64,000 nucleotides of DNA from a bacterium 1XD8-76 (lineage in GTDB: Bacteria; Bacillota; Clostridia; Lachnospirales; Lachnospiraceae), in the NCBI GenBank assembly GCA_003611955.1, contig RAZE01000002.1, forward strand, positions 124,001-188,000, in the 5' to 3' direction. The position numbers and the translations under genes are program-made. The notes under the pieces are model-generated. The model made no database searches and was not told the DNA's origin. It worked only from the letters and a program-made list of their open reading frames with translations. Positions 27,522 through 38,269 of this stretch are shown piece after piece. Position 1 is the first letter of the stretch. Every line of letters starts with the position of its first letter.

Positions 27522-27548
27522 TTTTTGAAAATAAGTAAGAGGATATCT

Positions 27549-28207
27549 ATGCGGCAGAACTTCCGAAACAGAGAGGGGGCCGGACGCCCGGCTCCCCGCA
27601 GCGGGATAAAGGGATACCTTTATCTCCTATACACTTATTACTGGCAGATGCTTTTTTTGAATGTCTGCTTTTGTCTGGCATGTATTCCCGTTGTCACCAT
27701 TCCCATAGCCCTGACGGCGCTGAACAGAGTGTATATTAAGTTATGCCGGGACGGCGTGGTGCTTTTCTGGGAGGAATTCCGGGGCGAGTGCAGATCCAGC
27801 TGGAAAAAATCTCTGCAGACGGGATTGCTGTACGGTATTTTGTTGTTCGTCTGTTACTACCTGTTGAGTCTGAGCGGCGGTGGTATGGATCTGTGGGGGA
27901 TGCTGACGGGGATTGCGGGGCTGGTGCTGTTTATACTCGCGGTCGTCACGGGCGCGTACACCTTTATTCTGATGGCCGTTCAGGAACTGCCGCTAAAAGT
28001 GCTTTTCAAAAATGCAAGAAATCTGGCAGTCCTGTGTCCGGGGCAGTCGGCTGTCATATTGGTTCTTGTGGCGGCTTTTTTGCTGTGGCGTTTATCGAGC
28101 CGCTGTTTTTTTTGCTGATCTTTCTGATGGGAGGTTTTTCCATTTTGCAGTATTCCATTTGCTGGGTAGTTTTATCCCCCTTGTTAAAATATGTTCTGAA
28201 GCGGTAA
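27549..28207 (+). pseudogene. YesL-like (DUF624) membrane protein, frameshifted in a T6 run
   Basis: DUF624/YesL proteins are small membrane proteins found beside CUT1 sugar transporters; their role is unclear. ATG 27549 follows GAGGA; the frame runs through several membrane helices and the conserved EFRGECRSSWKKSLQTG region, then stops early at 28118 after a non-hydrophobic tail. The -1 frame continues without a stop to 28207 with the expected hydrophobic C-terminus (AVAFIEPLFFLLIFLMGG). The switch point is the T run at 28076-28081 (six T; seven would restore one frame). It may be a sequencing error, a true mutation or a slippage site; the second option makes a protein of 189 residues. Confidence 0.65.
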
Positions 28208-28255
28208 CAGTGAGGTTCCAAGCTGAACTAACTGTAAGCAGTCGGAACAAGACTC

Positions 28256-28284
28256 TTGTTTAGCCGGGAAAAGAATGTTAAACT
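28256..28284 (+). promoter_or_regulatory. Possible sigma-A promoter for the LacI-type regulator
   Basis: TTGTTT (28256-28261), a 17-base spacer and TAAACT (28279-28284), about 48 bases before the regulator start. This gives the regulator (and maybe the GH51 gene) its own transcription start. Confidence 0.5.
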
Positions 28285-28331
28285 ATGTTTGCAGCAGGTA
28301 TTTCTGCAAAACGGGAACAGGGGTTATTTGT

Positions 28332-30900
<2,569 letters not shown>

Positions 30901-30927
30901 AGAGGAAGGAGCGGCTAATCTATACCT

Positions 30928-30975
30928 GCGGCCTGTGTCCGAACGAGGGACGGATGCAGCCGCCCGTTTTTCTTT
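30928..30975 (+). terminator. Terminator of the arabinan locus
   Basis: A GC-rich imperfect stem: GCGGC at 30928-30932 pairs with GCCGC at 30959-30963, extended inward by TGTGTCCG against CGGATGCA, with a loop of about 9 bases. A T-rich run (TTTTTCTTTTT) follows at 30966-30976. Confidence 0.75.
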
Positions 30976-31133
30976 TTGCAGGCCAGGGGCAATCATGCCC
31001 ATATCTTCTCCGAAAAGATGCTCCATCAAGTCTCCGGCAGCAGATGAGGTTGCCTCAGTAACTTTGTCATTTACCATCTCTTGCAACAATTCTTTATTGA
31101 AGGCCATTTGAGCCATACTGTCGGCAGATATAG

Positions 31134-31363
31134 ATACTGTTCAAACTGCTGTTCTTGAAAAAGCTGTACGACCTGTCGGGCGAAATCCTGATCAGCAGCG
31201 CCCAGACAGATATGGCATATAAATTTTTTCTGGATCTGGAATCTAAAACCAGGAACCATTATCATGGATTCCCCCATGCAAACGCATCTGTCCGAGCGAA
31301 GTCCCCTGCACAGATTTTGCGGAATATGAGTAAACAGCTCCGAAAGGAAATATATAAAAACCA
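31134..31363 (+). pseudogene. IS1182-type transposase remnant
   Basis: The frame from 31134 reads ILFKLLFLKKLYDLSGEILI, then a segment ending in DMAYKFFLDLE, the conserved N-terminal DUF772 region of IS1182-family transposases. It then jumps in the same frame to a segment (SPAQILRNMSKQLRKEIYKN) that resembles a later part of these enzymes, so an internal deletion of several hundred bases is likely. A TAG at 31131 cuts the upstream side and there is no catalytic DDE domain. The region from 30977 to 31133 has no convincing gene: a short open - strand frame (about 30964-31116) starts MAQMAFNKELLQEMVN but has no recognised family. Confidence 0.6.
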
Positions 31364-31428
31364 CCTGTTGTCCAGTAAAGCAGTATTTTCTTTGGTTTTT
31401 TTAATATTATATGTTGAATTTTCATTTC

Positions 31429-31457
31429 TTGACACTATCACGATATACCGTTATAAT
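31429..31457 (+). promoter_or_regulatory. Perfect-consensus sigma-A promoter before the HTH gene
   Basis: TTGACA (31429-31434), 17 bases, TATAAT (31452-31457). This is the best promoter match in the window. CTATC (31435-31439) and GATAG (31459-31463) form an inverted repeat flanking the -10, a plausible autoregulatory operator for the HTH protein encoded 38 bases downstream. Confidence 0.85.
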
Positions 31458-31494
31458 CGATAGAAAAATAATCCATGAAATGGAGAATAGAGAA

Positions 31495-32082
31495 ATGGAA
31501 TTGATGAGTTTGTTAAAGGAAAAGCAGCTTTCTGTTTATCAGTGCGCAAAGCAAAGTCATGTACCATATACTACATTGGCAGATATTGTGAAAGGAAAAA
31601 CCAGGATTGAAAAATGCACGGCAGAAACAATATATAAATTAGCTAGGACGCTCCATGTGACAATGGAATCACTTCTGGCAGAATGTTTTATAGAAGATGA
31701 AAATGCTCCCAATTTAAGAGATTTTGAAGTTTATAAAAGTAATATCTGTCATTTAGTGAAAGATAAGGGAGATATGGATTTTATAATTGATATTTTAAAA
31801 GAAAATCAAATAAGGACTTATTGGGAACGACAATGGTATCGGGAAAGTTTTTATCTTCTGGCTATGGTAGATTACTTAAGCAGGGAAAATGGACTTCCAT
31901 TGTGCAATGATTATGAAGATATAAGGGATTGTACGCTGCCGGAGCCGTTATATCCGCGGGATATTGTTCTTGCTGCAAAATTGGATGGTTCCCTTGACAG
32001 GAAAGAACAATGTTTAAAAGAAGCGATTCCCGAATTTCTGAGGTTTAATATTGTAGAAAGCGAGATAAGGAATGTCTGTTGA
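31495..32082 (+). CDS. HTH (Cro/CI-type) protein paired with a nucleotidyltransferase-like gene
   Basis: A 195-residue protein. Residues about 3-60 form an HTH of XRE type (LSVYQCAKQSHVPYTTLADI); the remaining ~130 residues are an alpha-helical domain that I do not recognise. The start at 31495 is preferred because GGAGA lies 8 bases upstream; in-frame ATGs at 31480 and 31411 are alternatives. The end overlaps the next gene by 11 bases, so the two are a coupled pair. The layout, regulator first and nucleotidyltransferase-like protein second, behind a strong promoter, resembles type IV toxin-antitoxin systems of the AbiE kind, but the HTH is not the AbiEi wHTH. Confidence 0.8.
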   Translation: MELMSLLKEKQLSVYQCAKQSHVPYTTLADIVKGKTRIEKCTAETIYKLARTLHVTMESLLAECFIEDENAPNLRDFEVYKSNICHLVKDKGDMDFIIDILKENQIRTYWERQWYRESFYLLAMVDYLSRENGLPLCNDYEDIRDCTLPEPLYPRDIVLAAKLDGSLDRKEQCLKEAIPEFLRFNIVESEIRNVC

Positions 32083-32800
32083 GAAAGGTTTTACCAAAGA
32101 AAATCTGGATTACTATTTGAAGGAACTGGCAAAGGAGTTTCGGAAGAGAAATGGAAAAAATACGCCTGCGGAGATTGTGTTAGTTGGAGGTGCGGCAATC
32201 CTTGCCAATTATGGGTTTCGTGAAATGACATATGATATAGATGCGGTGATAACAGCATCATCAGCCATGAAGGAAGCGGTTTATGCAGTAGGAGACCGTC
32301 TCGGTTTGCCAAATGGTTGGCTGAATGCGGATTTTAAGAATACGAGTTCATATAGTCCTAAATTATCGCAATACTCTAAGTATTACCGTACCTGTTCTAA
32401 TGTGTTGAATATCAGAACAATTAGCGCAGAATATCTTGTTGCCATGAAATTAATGTCCGGGAGACGTTACAAGAAGGATTTGTCTGATATTATTGGTATC
32501 TTGAGCGAACAAGAAAGAATGGGAGAGCCTTTAAGTTACCAGCAGATTGATTGCGCAGTAAGAAATCTGTATGGCGGATGGGATCATATTTCTGAATATG
32601 CAGTACAGGTTTTGAAAGTGGCTTTAGATTCAAAAAATCTAAAAGAATTATTTATGGAGCAGGAGCGTGAAGAGGCATTATCAAAACAGGCAGTGCTCCA
32701 AGTTCAAAAGTATGAAGGGGAAAAAGTAAAGGAAAGTAATGTGGATGAGATTATTCAAAAAGCTTTAAAGAAGAAAAGGGATGATAAGGATGCAAGATAG
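32072..32800 (+). CDS. DUF6036-like nucleotidyltransferase-fold protein (possible toxin)
   Basis: A 242-residue protein with the nucleotidyltransferase-like core VLVGGAAILANYGFR followed by YDIDAVI, the Gly-Gly and D-x-D pattern of the MNT/AbiEii/DUF6036 superfamily. A helical region with EYLVAMKLMSGRRYKKDLSDI follows, also typical. The C-terminal ~60 residues are charged. It overlaps the HTH gene by 11 bases. The probable role is a toxin or immunity component of a TA pair adjoining the ABC-3C system; nucleotidyl transfer to RNA or protein is an inference from the fold. Confidence 0.75.
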   Translation: MSVEKGFTKENLDYYLKELAKEFRKRNGKNTPAEIVLVGGAAILANYGFREMTYDIDAVITASSAMKEAVYAVGDRLGLPNGWLNADFKNTSSYSPKLSQYSKYYRTCSNVLNIRTISAEYLVAMKLMSGRRYKKDLSDIIGILSEQERMGEPLSYQQIDCAVRNLYGGWDHISEYAVQVLKVALDSKNLKELFMEQEREEALSKQAVLQVQKYEGEKVKESNVDEIIQKALKKKRDDKDAR

Positions 32801-32914
32801 ATTAAGGAAAACAGTTTTTTGCTAATTTTATCTGTTAGATAGCGATAATAATTTTAGCTTTATAACTTGATATTGTGTGAGTTTTACGAATAATGAAAGT
32901 CAAGAGGTAGAAAT

Positions 32915-34189
32915 GTGAGCAGGGGCAATGATGCAATTCCGACATGGAGTGGATTTAATTATCAAGGCAAAATAATGCTGTTTTATATTTTGAAGCTGAT
33001 GAACCAAATAAATAAAGAGGAAGGTGGGAGGGTATATTCTGTAAACTTAGAGGAGATAGAGGATTTTTGCATTTTGCGTGATTCTGAATATATTTCTTTT
33101 CATCAAGTGAAAGCATGGTTGTCGGTGACAAAATGGAGTAGCTATAGTAAGGCGATGGACAAGCTGTTAGAACATCGAAATGGCTCCTCGAATCCAATGG
33201 CAAAATGTTATCTTATGGTAGCGAGGGATGTGGCTGATTGGGATGAAGATTCTAATACATATAATGCGAGCATAGAACTTTATAAGCACGATTCAAAAAT
33301 TGTAGGAGTGTGCGATGTAAAGGATTTGATTATCGAAGAAATAAAGAAGTTTCTAGCGGAAAAAGGATACGATGAAAACCAATTTGAAATTGTATATGGA
33401 GAATTGTGCTTATTTTTAGATGATAGGATTGCCTTGATGCATAAACAAGGTACTAAGAAAAGGGATTATACCATCCCGTTCTCCAGCTTTTGGGATGTTA
33501 TCAATCAATCGGTAAAAAAAGAGTATGTGCGGAATGAGTTTTATTTGAAAGAGAAGGTCTATGATTATGTTATGGAAAATGCCAAAAAGGCATTAGATGG
33601 CTTATGTCAGGATATTTGTGAGGATTCTTTGGAAGATTGTAGTAGGGTATGTGCTGCAAAAGCGGCTTATGAGAATATAATGGAAATTTCGGATTATACA
33701 AAATTCTGCAAAGTATTAAATCCAGATAAAATAGACGGATGGGACAATTCCTTAGCAATGGCTGAAAATTTTCCGATAAAAGAATTGCAGAATGAAATAT
33801 ATTATTTATTATACCAAAGTAAAAGTCCTGAAAAAATATTAGGGGATGGGAATGGAATATATTTACAATCGAAATATTCAAATGCACCAAACGGGAAAAT
33901 AATTCCTACACTATTGGATTTAACCAGTGGGTGCAGAGGGAAAAGAAAGGCTTTGCAAAGGATATTCCAGAATATAATCCAAAATACAGACATTATGGAT
34001 ATTTTAGAAGGAAACAGTATAACCGTCATTCCAGGAAGCTATAGCGGTTTTTTATCTCAAGCTCAGATAACATCTGGGTGGAAGGAAAGCAATCCAGAAA
34101 AAATAAGCCATTACTATAGAGAAATAGAGCTGATTTCTTCAAAAGAACTGCAGGACAAATTTGATGAAAATGGAGGCAATCATGATTGA
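32915..34189 (+). CDS. ABC-3C system effector: PD-(D/E)xK-like nuclease plus CTD
   Basis: A 424-residue protein starting at GTG 32915 (GAGGT upstream). The N-terminal domain starts with the segment PTWSGFNYQGKIMLFYIL and has an acidic cluster EEIED at residues 46-50 and Q64-V-K66 in ISFHQVKAW. This Glu/Asp...QxK arrangement fits restriction-endonuclease-fold effectors such as Cap4/DUF4297. The rest (about residues 150-424) has the features of the ABC-3C C-terminal domain that couples the effector to the other parts. It overlaps the middle component by 8 bases. Established knowledge: ABC-three component systems (effector-CTD, middle component, ABC ATPase) were predicted as conflict systems; substrates are largely untested. 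Confidence 0.75.
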   Translation: MSRGNDAIPTWSGFNYQGKIMLFYILKLMNQINKEEGGRVYSVNLEEIEDFCILRDSEYISFHQVKAWLSVTKWSSYSKAMDKLLEHRNGSSNPMAKCYLMVARDVADWDEDSNTYNASIELYKHDSKIVGVCDVKDLIIEEIKKFLAEKGYDENQFEIVYGELCLFLDDRIALMHKQGTKKRDYTIPFSSFWDVINQSVKKEYVRNEFYLKEKVYDYVMENAKKALDGLCQDICEDSLEDCSRVCAAKAAYENIMEISDYTKFCKVLNPDKIDGWDNSLAMAENFPIKELQNEIYYLLYQSKSPEKILGDGNGIYLQSKYSNAPNGKIIPTLLDLTSGCRGKRKALQRIFQNIIQNTDIMDILEGNSITVIPGSYSGFLSQAQITSGWKESNPEKISHYYREIELISSKELQDKFDENGGNHD

Positions 34190-34937
34190 TGTTATAATTG
34201 ATATTATCCGCTCACTTAATGCAGGAAATGTTCTTCCCTTTCAGAAAGATGCGGAAACAAAGATAGATTTATATAATAAGGATGTAGAATTGTATATTGA
34301 TTACTCAGGTAATGAAAAAAAGTATTATTATTTTGCTGAACTTAAAATGGATGATGAAAATGACGACAATTTACCGCAGATTGAAGATATCCTGCGGAAT
34401 AACGAGGCGTTTGCAGTAATTGGAGAGCCTAATCCAAGCGATTCCTATATGATTTTATTGTGGCAGATAGAAAATATAGATGAAAGCATTTACCCATATG
34501 TTATAAAGATTGAAGAAAATGAATTCTTTTATAAAAAATATGTCTTTTACTACACCGAACAAGAATTAAAGTCCTTCGTGGAATGGTATCATACACAGTT
34601 AGAAAAAGGCTCTTCTGCCCTTTCAGAAATATTAGAAGCCCTACAATTTTTAGATGAGGGGGCTGCCCAAGTGGATTTTTTAACACGGCTGTTGGCGAAG
34701 GTCCCTTTTTTTAACCCAGTTTTCCCAAAAGCTGTAATGAATGATTTTGATAAAATGGTTCAGAAAAGAATTGATGGGATCAGGCAGACGCAAAAGGAAA
34801 AAGCGGATGGGACAAGAAAGACACAAAAAGAAATAGTAGGGATCATAAATAATATTTTTAACGAAGCAATAAAAAGTGAAAACGTTGATATAGAGAAAAT
34901 ATCCGATGCGATATACCAAGAGCTGATGGAGGAATAG
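34182..34937 (+). CDS. ABC-3C system middle component
   Basis: A 251-residue protein with no known enzymatic motif. Start at ATG 34182 follows TGGAGG at 34171-34176. Recognisable blocks are IIDIIRSLNAGNVLPFQ at the N-terminus, YMILLWQIENIDESIYPYVI with EENEFFYKKYVFYYTEQEL in the middle, and QVDFLTRLLAKVPFFNPVFPKA, all characteristic of ABC-3C middle components. A short repeated motif (RQTQKEKADG, RKTQKEIVG) lies near residue 205. It is thought to bridge the effector and the ATPase. Genes on both sides are translationally coupled (8-base overlap, 3-base gap). Confidence 0.75.
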   Translation: MIDVIIDIIRSLNAGNVLPFQKDAETKIDLYNKDVELYIDYSGNEKKYYYFAELKMDDENDDNLPQIEDILRNNEAFAVIGEPNPSDSYMILLWQIENIDESIYPYVIKIEENEFFYKKYVFYYTEQELKSFVEWYHTQLEKGSSALSEILEALQFLDEGAAQVDFLTRLLAKVPFFNPVFPKAVMNDFDKMVQKRIDGIRQTQKEKADGTRKTQKEIVGIINNIFNEAIKSENVDIEKISDAIYQELMEE

Positions 34938-34940
34938 CAG

Positions 34941-37232
34941 ATGGGTTATACATTTAGAAATATTTGTATCAGAAATTTTAAATATATTACGGATGAAAAA
35001 CCATTGGTATTTGAGTTTGGCAACCGTAATATTGTCATTTTGGATGGCCAGAACGGATATGGGAAAACAACGCTGTTTGATGCGATAGAGATTTTGCTTA
35101 CGGGTCGAATGAAACATTTTAATCCAAATCTGCAGAACAGAAAGACAGAAACAATAGGAATGTTGGCAAACGATGGCAACAAAGATATTGTCATAACGGC
35201 AGTTTTGTCATCTGATACGGAAGGGGAACTGCAGATTGAAAGAAGGCTGCTATGTAAAGAAGGGTTCGAGAGTATACTTTTGCTGGATTCCCAGCAGATA
35301 GAACAAGAGAGCCTGTATAATAAATTAGGATTCAGCCTAAATATGTTTGATATTGGAATGTATATTTCACAAAGCGAATCTTTAGATTTCCTTCAGAATA
35401 AATACAAAGACAGGAAAGAGTATGTTTCATCCCTTTCGAATAATACAGAAATGCAAGAGAAAATAAAAACATTAAAATCAATTCAGGAATCTTTGGAGAG
35501 AAGGATTAAGCAGGAAACAGAAGAAAAGGAAGGGAAGATAAAGTTTGAGAGAGAAAAGGTGACTTCTTTAGAGAAACAAATAGAAAGTGTTTCAGGCTAT
35601 GAAGAATTGCCAGGGGAAGATGTAAGGCTGTTTCGAGAGGAAGAATATTCATTTGATGTTATAGTGATAGATGAAAATGTTTTATATGACTCTATCATCC
35701 TGCCGATTCGGCAAATAGGCAAATTCGTAGAAAATTATGAGGAATATATCAAATATATAGATAATGCTGTTGTAAAAGAATTAAAGGGTGTATCTAAGCA
35801 GATATATATGGCATTGTTTTACAGAGAAGAGATTTCACTGCTTGATAAAAATGAAAGCCTTCTACAAAGTTTGAGCAAAGAAATGGGATTATTGAAGGAT
35901 TTTTCGGAAAGTAAATGGTCGGTCGATGAGGAGCACTTTGAAGAAGTCAATATAGATAAAAAAGTGATTGAGCGATTAAAGAAACTATTATTTAGCCAAC
36001 AAAGGGAACGGAATCAGCTGGCCGATGCGGATAAAGTTTTGGCGCAGATGACAAAGGCCAGAAGGACGTTCATTGATCAATATAATCATGCGGTAGAGGC
36101 GGGGAAATTTAACCCCAATAAGTGCCCATTGTGCGGAACAGATTTTACAGATATTAACCAGGCTATTACGGAAACAGAAAGTTTTATTAAAGACATTCAT
36201 ACAGGTGGTGTGAAGGTAATAGAAGATTTAGAAATAGAAATATCAGGAATATTCCAGCAAAGCATAATTCCGATTTTACAAAAGCGTCTTGAAGAAAACA
36301 AACTTTTACTTCAAATGAAAGATTCACTGTCAGGCTGTAGGGCGCTTTCTACAGAAAAATTGCGTAATCAGTTGATCAAATTGGGGATATCGGACTTTTC
36401 CTCTAATCCAAATGAAACATTCAATGTAGAGGAATTTTCAGGGAAATATGAGAAACTGATGGAAATAATCCAGAGCAAAGAAATTCCTAATAAAATTGTT
36501 TTGAAGGACGAAGAGATAGAATTATACAAATCAATCCATAATAAATATTATCATAACACGAAACCAGGACATACAGTGGAACAACTGCGTAGTAAGGAAC
36601 AATATATAACAAAGTTATTTAATGACAAATTCTCTTTACAGCTGTCAACTGAAAAAGAGAAGCTAAAAAAGCTAGAAGAGGATTATGAAAAATATGGGAC
36701 AAAAAGAGATTCTATGTCAGAAGCGTTAAAAACTTTGATAAGTAAATATGAAGCAGCCAGTAAGGATTATCAAACGCAGCTTACCAATGCGATAAAGATT
36801 CCTTTGCTGGTGTACAGTGGGAGAATCATACAAAACTATCCATTGGGATTGGGGATCCGGGCGGTAGTTCGGACAAATCAGTTGGTTTTTGAAGCAGCTT
36901 CAAAAAATGGAAATGATGTTTATAATATCTTAAGCACGGGACAGCTCAATGGTCTTTCCATAGCATTTTTGTTGTCTATAAAAAATGTATATGGGCAAAC
37001 AGATGGATTGGATATTTTATTAATAGATGATCCATTGCAGACCATTGATGATATTAGTGCTATTTCATTGGCTGATTTATTGACACAGCAGGGAATTGGA
37101 CAAATTGTTTTGTCTACGCATGAGGACGCGAAAGCTGCTTTGCTTAGGTACAAATTTAAAAAGGCGGGATTGAGCGTTTTAGAGAAAAATATGCAGGAAT
37201 TGTATATGGCGACTGTTGCAGTTGAAGGATAG
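34941..37232 (+). CDS. ABC-3C system SMC/Rad50-like ATPase
   Basis: A 763-residue ATPase. Walker A is GQNGYGKTT at residues 36-44; the signature region is LSTGQLNGLSIAFL near residue 665 and Walker B is ILLIDDPLQTIDD near residue 693, with an H-type element LSTHED near 717. Coiled coils flank a CPLCG motif at residues 395-399 (C395, C398), a zinc-hook-like turn as in Rad50. The long insert between the ATPase halves (about 100-640) is the arm. As the sensor or motor of the system it may bind DNA ends or foreign structures (inference). Codon use is AT-rich like its neighbours and unlike the flanking genes. Confidence 0.88.
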   Translation: MGYTFRNICIRNFKYITDEKPLVFEFGNRNIVILDGQNGYGKTTLFDAIEILLTGRMKHFNPNLQNRKTETIGMLANDGNKDIVITAVLSSDTEGELQIERRLLCKEGFESILLLDSQQIEQESLYNKLGFSLNMFDIGMYISQSESLDFLQNKYKDRKEYVSSLSNNTEMQEKIKTLKSIQESLERRIKQETEEKEGKIKFEREKVTSLEKQIESVSGYEELPGEDVRLFREEEYSFDVIVIDENVLYDSIILPIRQIGKFVENYEEYIKYIDNAVVKELKGVSKQIYMALFYREEISLLDKNESLLQSLSKEMGLLKDFSESKWSVDEEHFEEVNIDKKVIERLKKLLFSQQRERNQLADADKVLAQMTKARRTFIDQYNHAVEAGKFNPNKCPLCGTDFTDINQAITETESFIKDIHTGGVKVIEDLEIEISGIFQQSIIPILQKRLEENKLLLQMKDSLSGCRALSTEKLRNQLIKLGISDFSSNPNETFNVEEFSGKYEKLMEIIQSKEIPNKIVLKDEEIELYKSIHNKYYHNTKPGHTVEQLRSKEQYITKLFNDKFSLQLSTEKEKLKKLEEDYEKYGTKRDSMSEALKTLISKYEAASKDYQTQLTNAIKIPLLVYSGRIIQNYPLGLGIRAVVRTNQLVFEAASKNGNDVYNILSTGQLNGLSIAFLLSIKNVYGQTDGLDILLIDDPLQTIDDISAISLADLLTQQGIGQIVLSTHEDAKAALLRYKFKKAGLSVLEKNMQELYMATVAVEG

Positions 37233-37342
37233 AGATTAAAAAGTTGGTTCCATAAAACTTCATGATGTTATTTTTATTGCAAGTTTAGTTAGCGGAAATA
37301 GATTTTTTTAAACATCTAATAGCCGATAGAAAGAGATTAGGA

Positions 37343-37461
37343 ATTTGGGGGAAGAATTTTATCCCCCAAATGGGAAATGGCTATCCTCCAAATCTCAAAA
37401 ATTAGAAATCAGAAATTTTAGAAAGCAAAATCAATTTTCCCCCAAAATAAAATTTGGGGGA
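37343..37461. repeat. Paired G5/C5 inverted repeats in the non-coding end of the island
   Basis: The 10-mer ATTTGGGGGA occurs at 37343 and at 37452. The first pairs with TCCCCCAAAT at 37362-37371 (9-base loop); the second pairs with TCCCCCAAAA at 37438-37447 (4-base gap). The outer copies of ATTTGGGGGA also bracket the whole 119-base stretch. The first hairpin may end transcription of the ABC-3C operon, but no clean T run follows. No gene lies in 37233-37757 apart from these and the hairpin repeat below. Confidence 0.6.
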
Positions 37462-37586
37462 TGTAGCTGAATCGGCATAGATACAGGTCAGTTAAAAATT
37501 ACTGGAAAGTCAGTAAAATACATAGTGCAGGGGATTCGTGACCGGGATACAAAAAGGGAAAGTTCGCAAATCAGATGATCAGTAGA

Positions 37587-37624
37587 AATTTGTCAGACAA
37601 TATCTGACAAATTGAAAAGTGATT
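37587..37624. repeat. Dispersed hairpin repeat, copy 2
   Basis: A perfect 11-bp inverted repeat AATTTGTCAGA (37587-37597) and TCTGACAAATT (37603-37613) with a 5-base loop, followed by GAAAAGTGATT. The copy at 21916-21952 has the same layout and tail. Copies in other places in the genome are likely. Confidence 0.65.
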
Positions 37625-37757
37625 AGGGAAAATCTGATTGATTGCTCTGTTATTTGTTGATATACTATTAATACAGAATAATATAGGAGGGAATAGTTTT
37701 GAGCATAGCGTTAATGGGGATAGATACTTGCAACAAATGCAGAAAAGAAGCTTTATA

Positions 37758-37982
37758 ATGACCAGAACATTAATTATTGAGAGTGGACAAAAACCTACGG
37801 AAGAACAATTGAAAGAGGTTGAGGAGGCGAAAAAAACCTCTATAAATTTTGATGATGATTGTCGAGAATTGTCACCAGCTATGATGAAAGCATTTAAAAG
37901 TGCGGTTGTACAACGAAACCGTAAGAAGAAAGTTCAAAAGTCAAAGGCGGTTGCTTTTCCTTCAGGCATTGTGATTATATAG
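37758..37982 (+). CDS. Small hypothetical protein, antitoxin-like in size and charge
   Basis: A 74-residue protein. ATG 37758 gives a compact start (MTRTLIIESGQKPTEEQ); the in-frame upstream extension to 37638 reads through non-coding-looking sequence and is rejected. The middle is acidic with SINFDDDCRELSPAMMKAF, and the C-terminus is basic (RNRKKKVQKSK). Proteins of this shape are often antitoxins, but no toxin gene is seen next to it: the following 287 bases have only short open stretches. The ribosome binding site is weak. It may be the remnant or orphan of a pair. Confidence 0.45.
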   Translation: MTRTLIIESGQKPTEEQLKEVEEAKKTSINFDDDCRELSPAMMKAFKSAVVQRNRKKKVQKSKAVAFPSGIVII

Positions 37983-38269
37983 AATTAGCGAATTATTATA
38001 ATCCAAATTGGGTTGAGGCTGTAAATATGTTTGATTATCGTGCATTAAAAATATTGTAGATAAGAATACCCCGTATCTTGCATAAAGCAGACCACAATTA
38101 TATGCGGAACAGGGGTATCTGTATATCAGGAAAATGTGATCGATGGGAAATGCGGAGATGTATGTAATAATTACGAACTTGTCGGTTGGAGCCTGCTATA
38201 CTATTTCCAGTAAGGCACGCACCTTAAAAATAAGCGGCACGGTGCTGCCGAAAGAAGGAGGTATCTGAT
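37983..38269. other. Decayed sequence between the island and the CAP-protein gene
   Basis: No complete gene. Two fragments of reading frame remain: about 37983-38059 (LANYYNPNWVEAVNMFDYRALK-type, ended by TAG) and about 38190-38270 (ends KISGTVLPKEGGI before TGA). ATACCCC (38067-38073) and GGGGTAT (38112-38118) are the arms of a possible hairpin. This looks like eroded coding DNA at the edge of the accessory region. Confidence 0.4.

Noticed and set aside
30964..31116. Open - strand frame MAQMAFNKELLQEMVN... near the IS remnant
   Set aside because: Only about 50 residues look protein-like and I know no family match; it then runs antisense into abfA.
37322..37329. GCCGATAG resembling a sigma-28 -10
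   Set aside because: No TAAA at 14-16 bases upstream and no gene follows.
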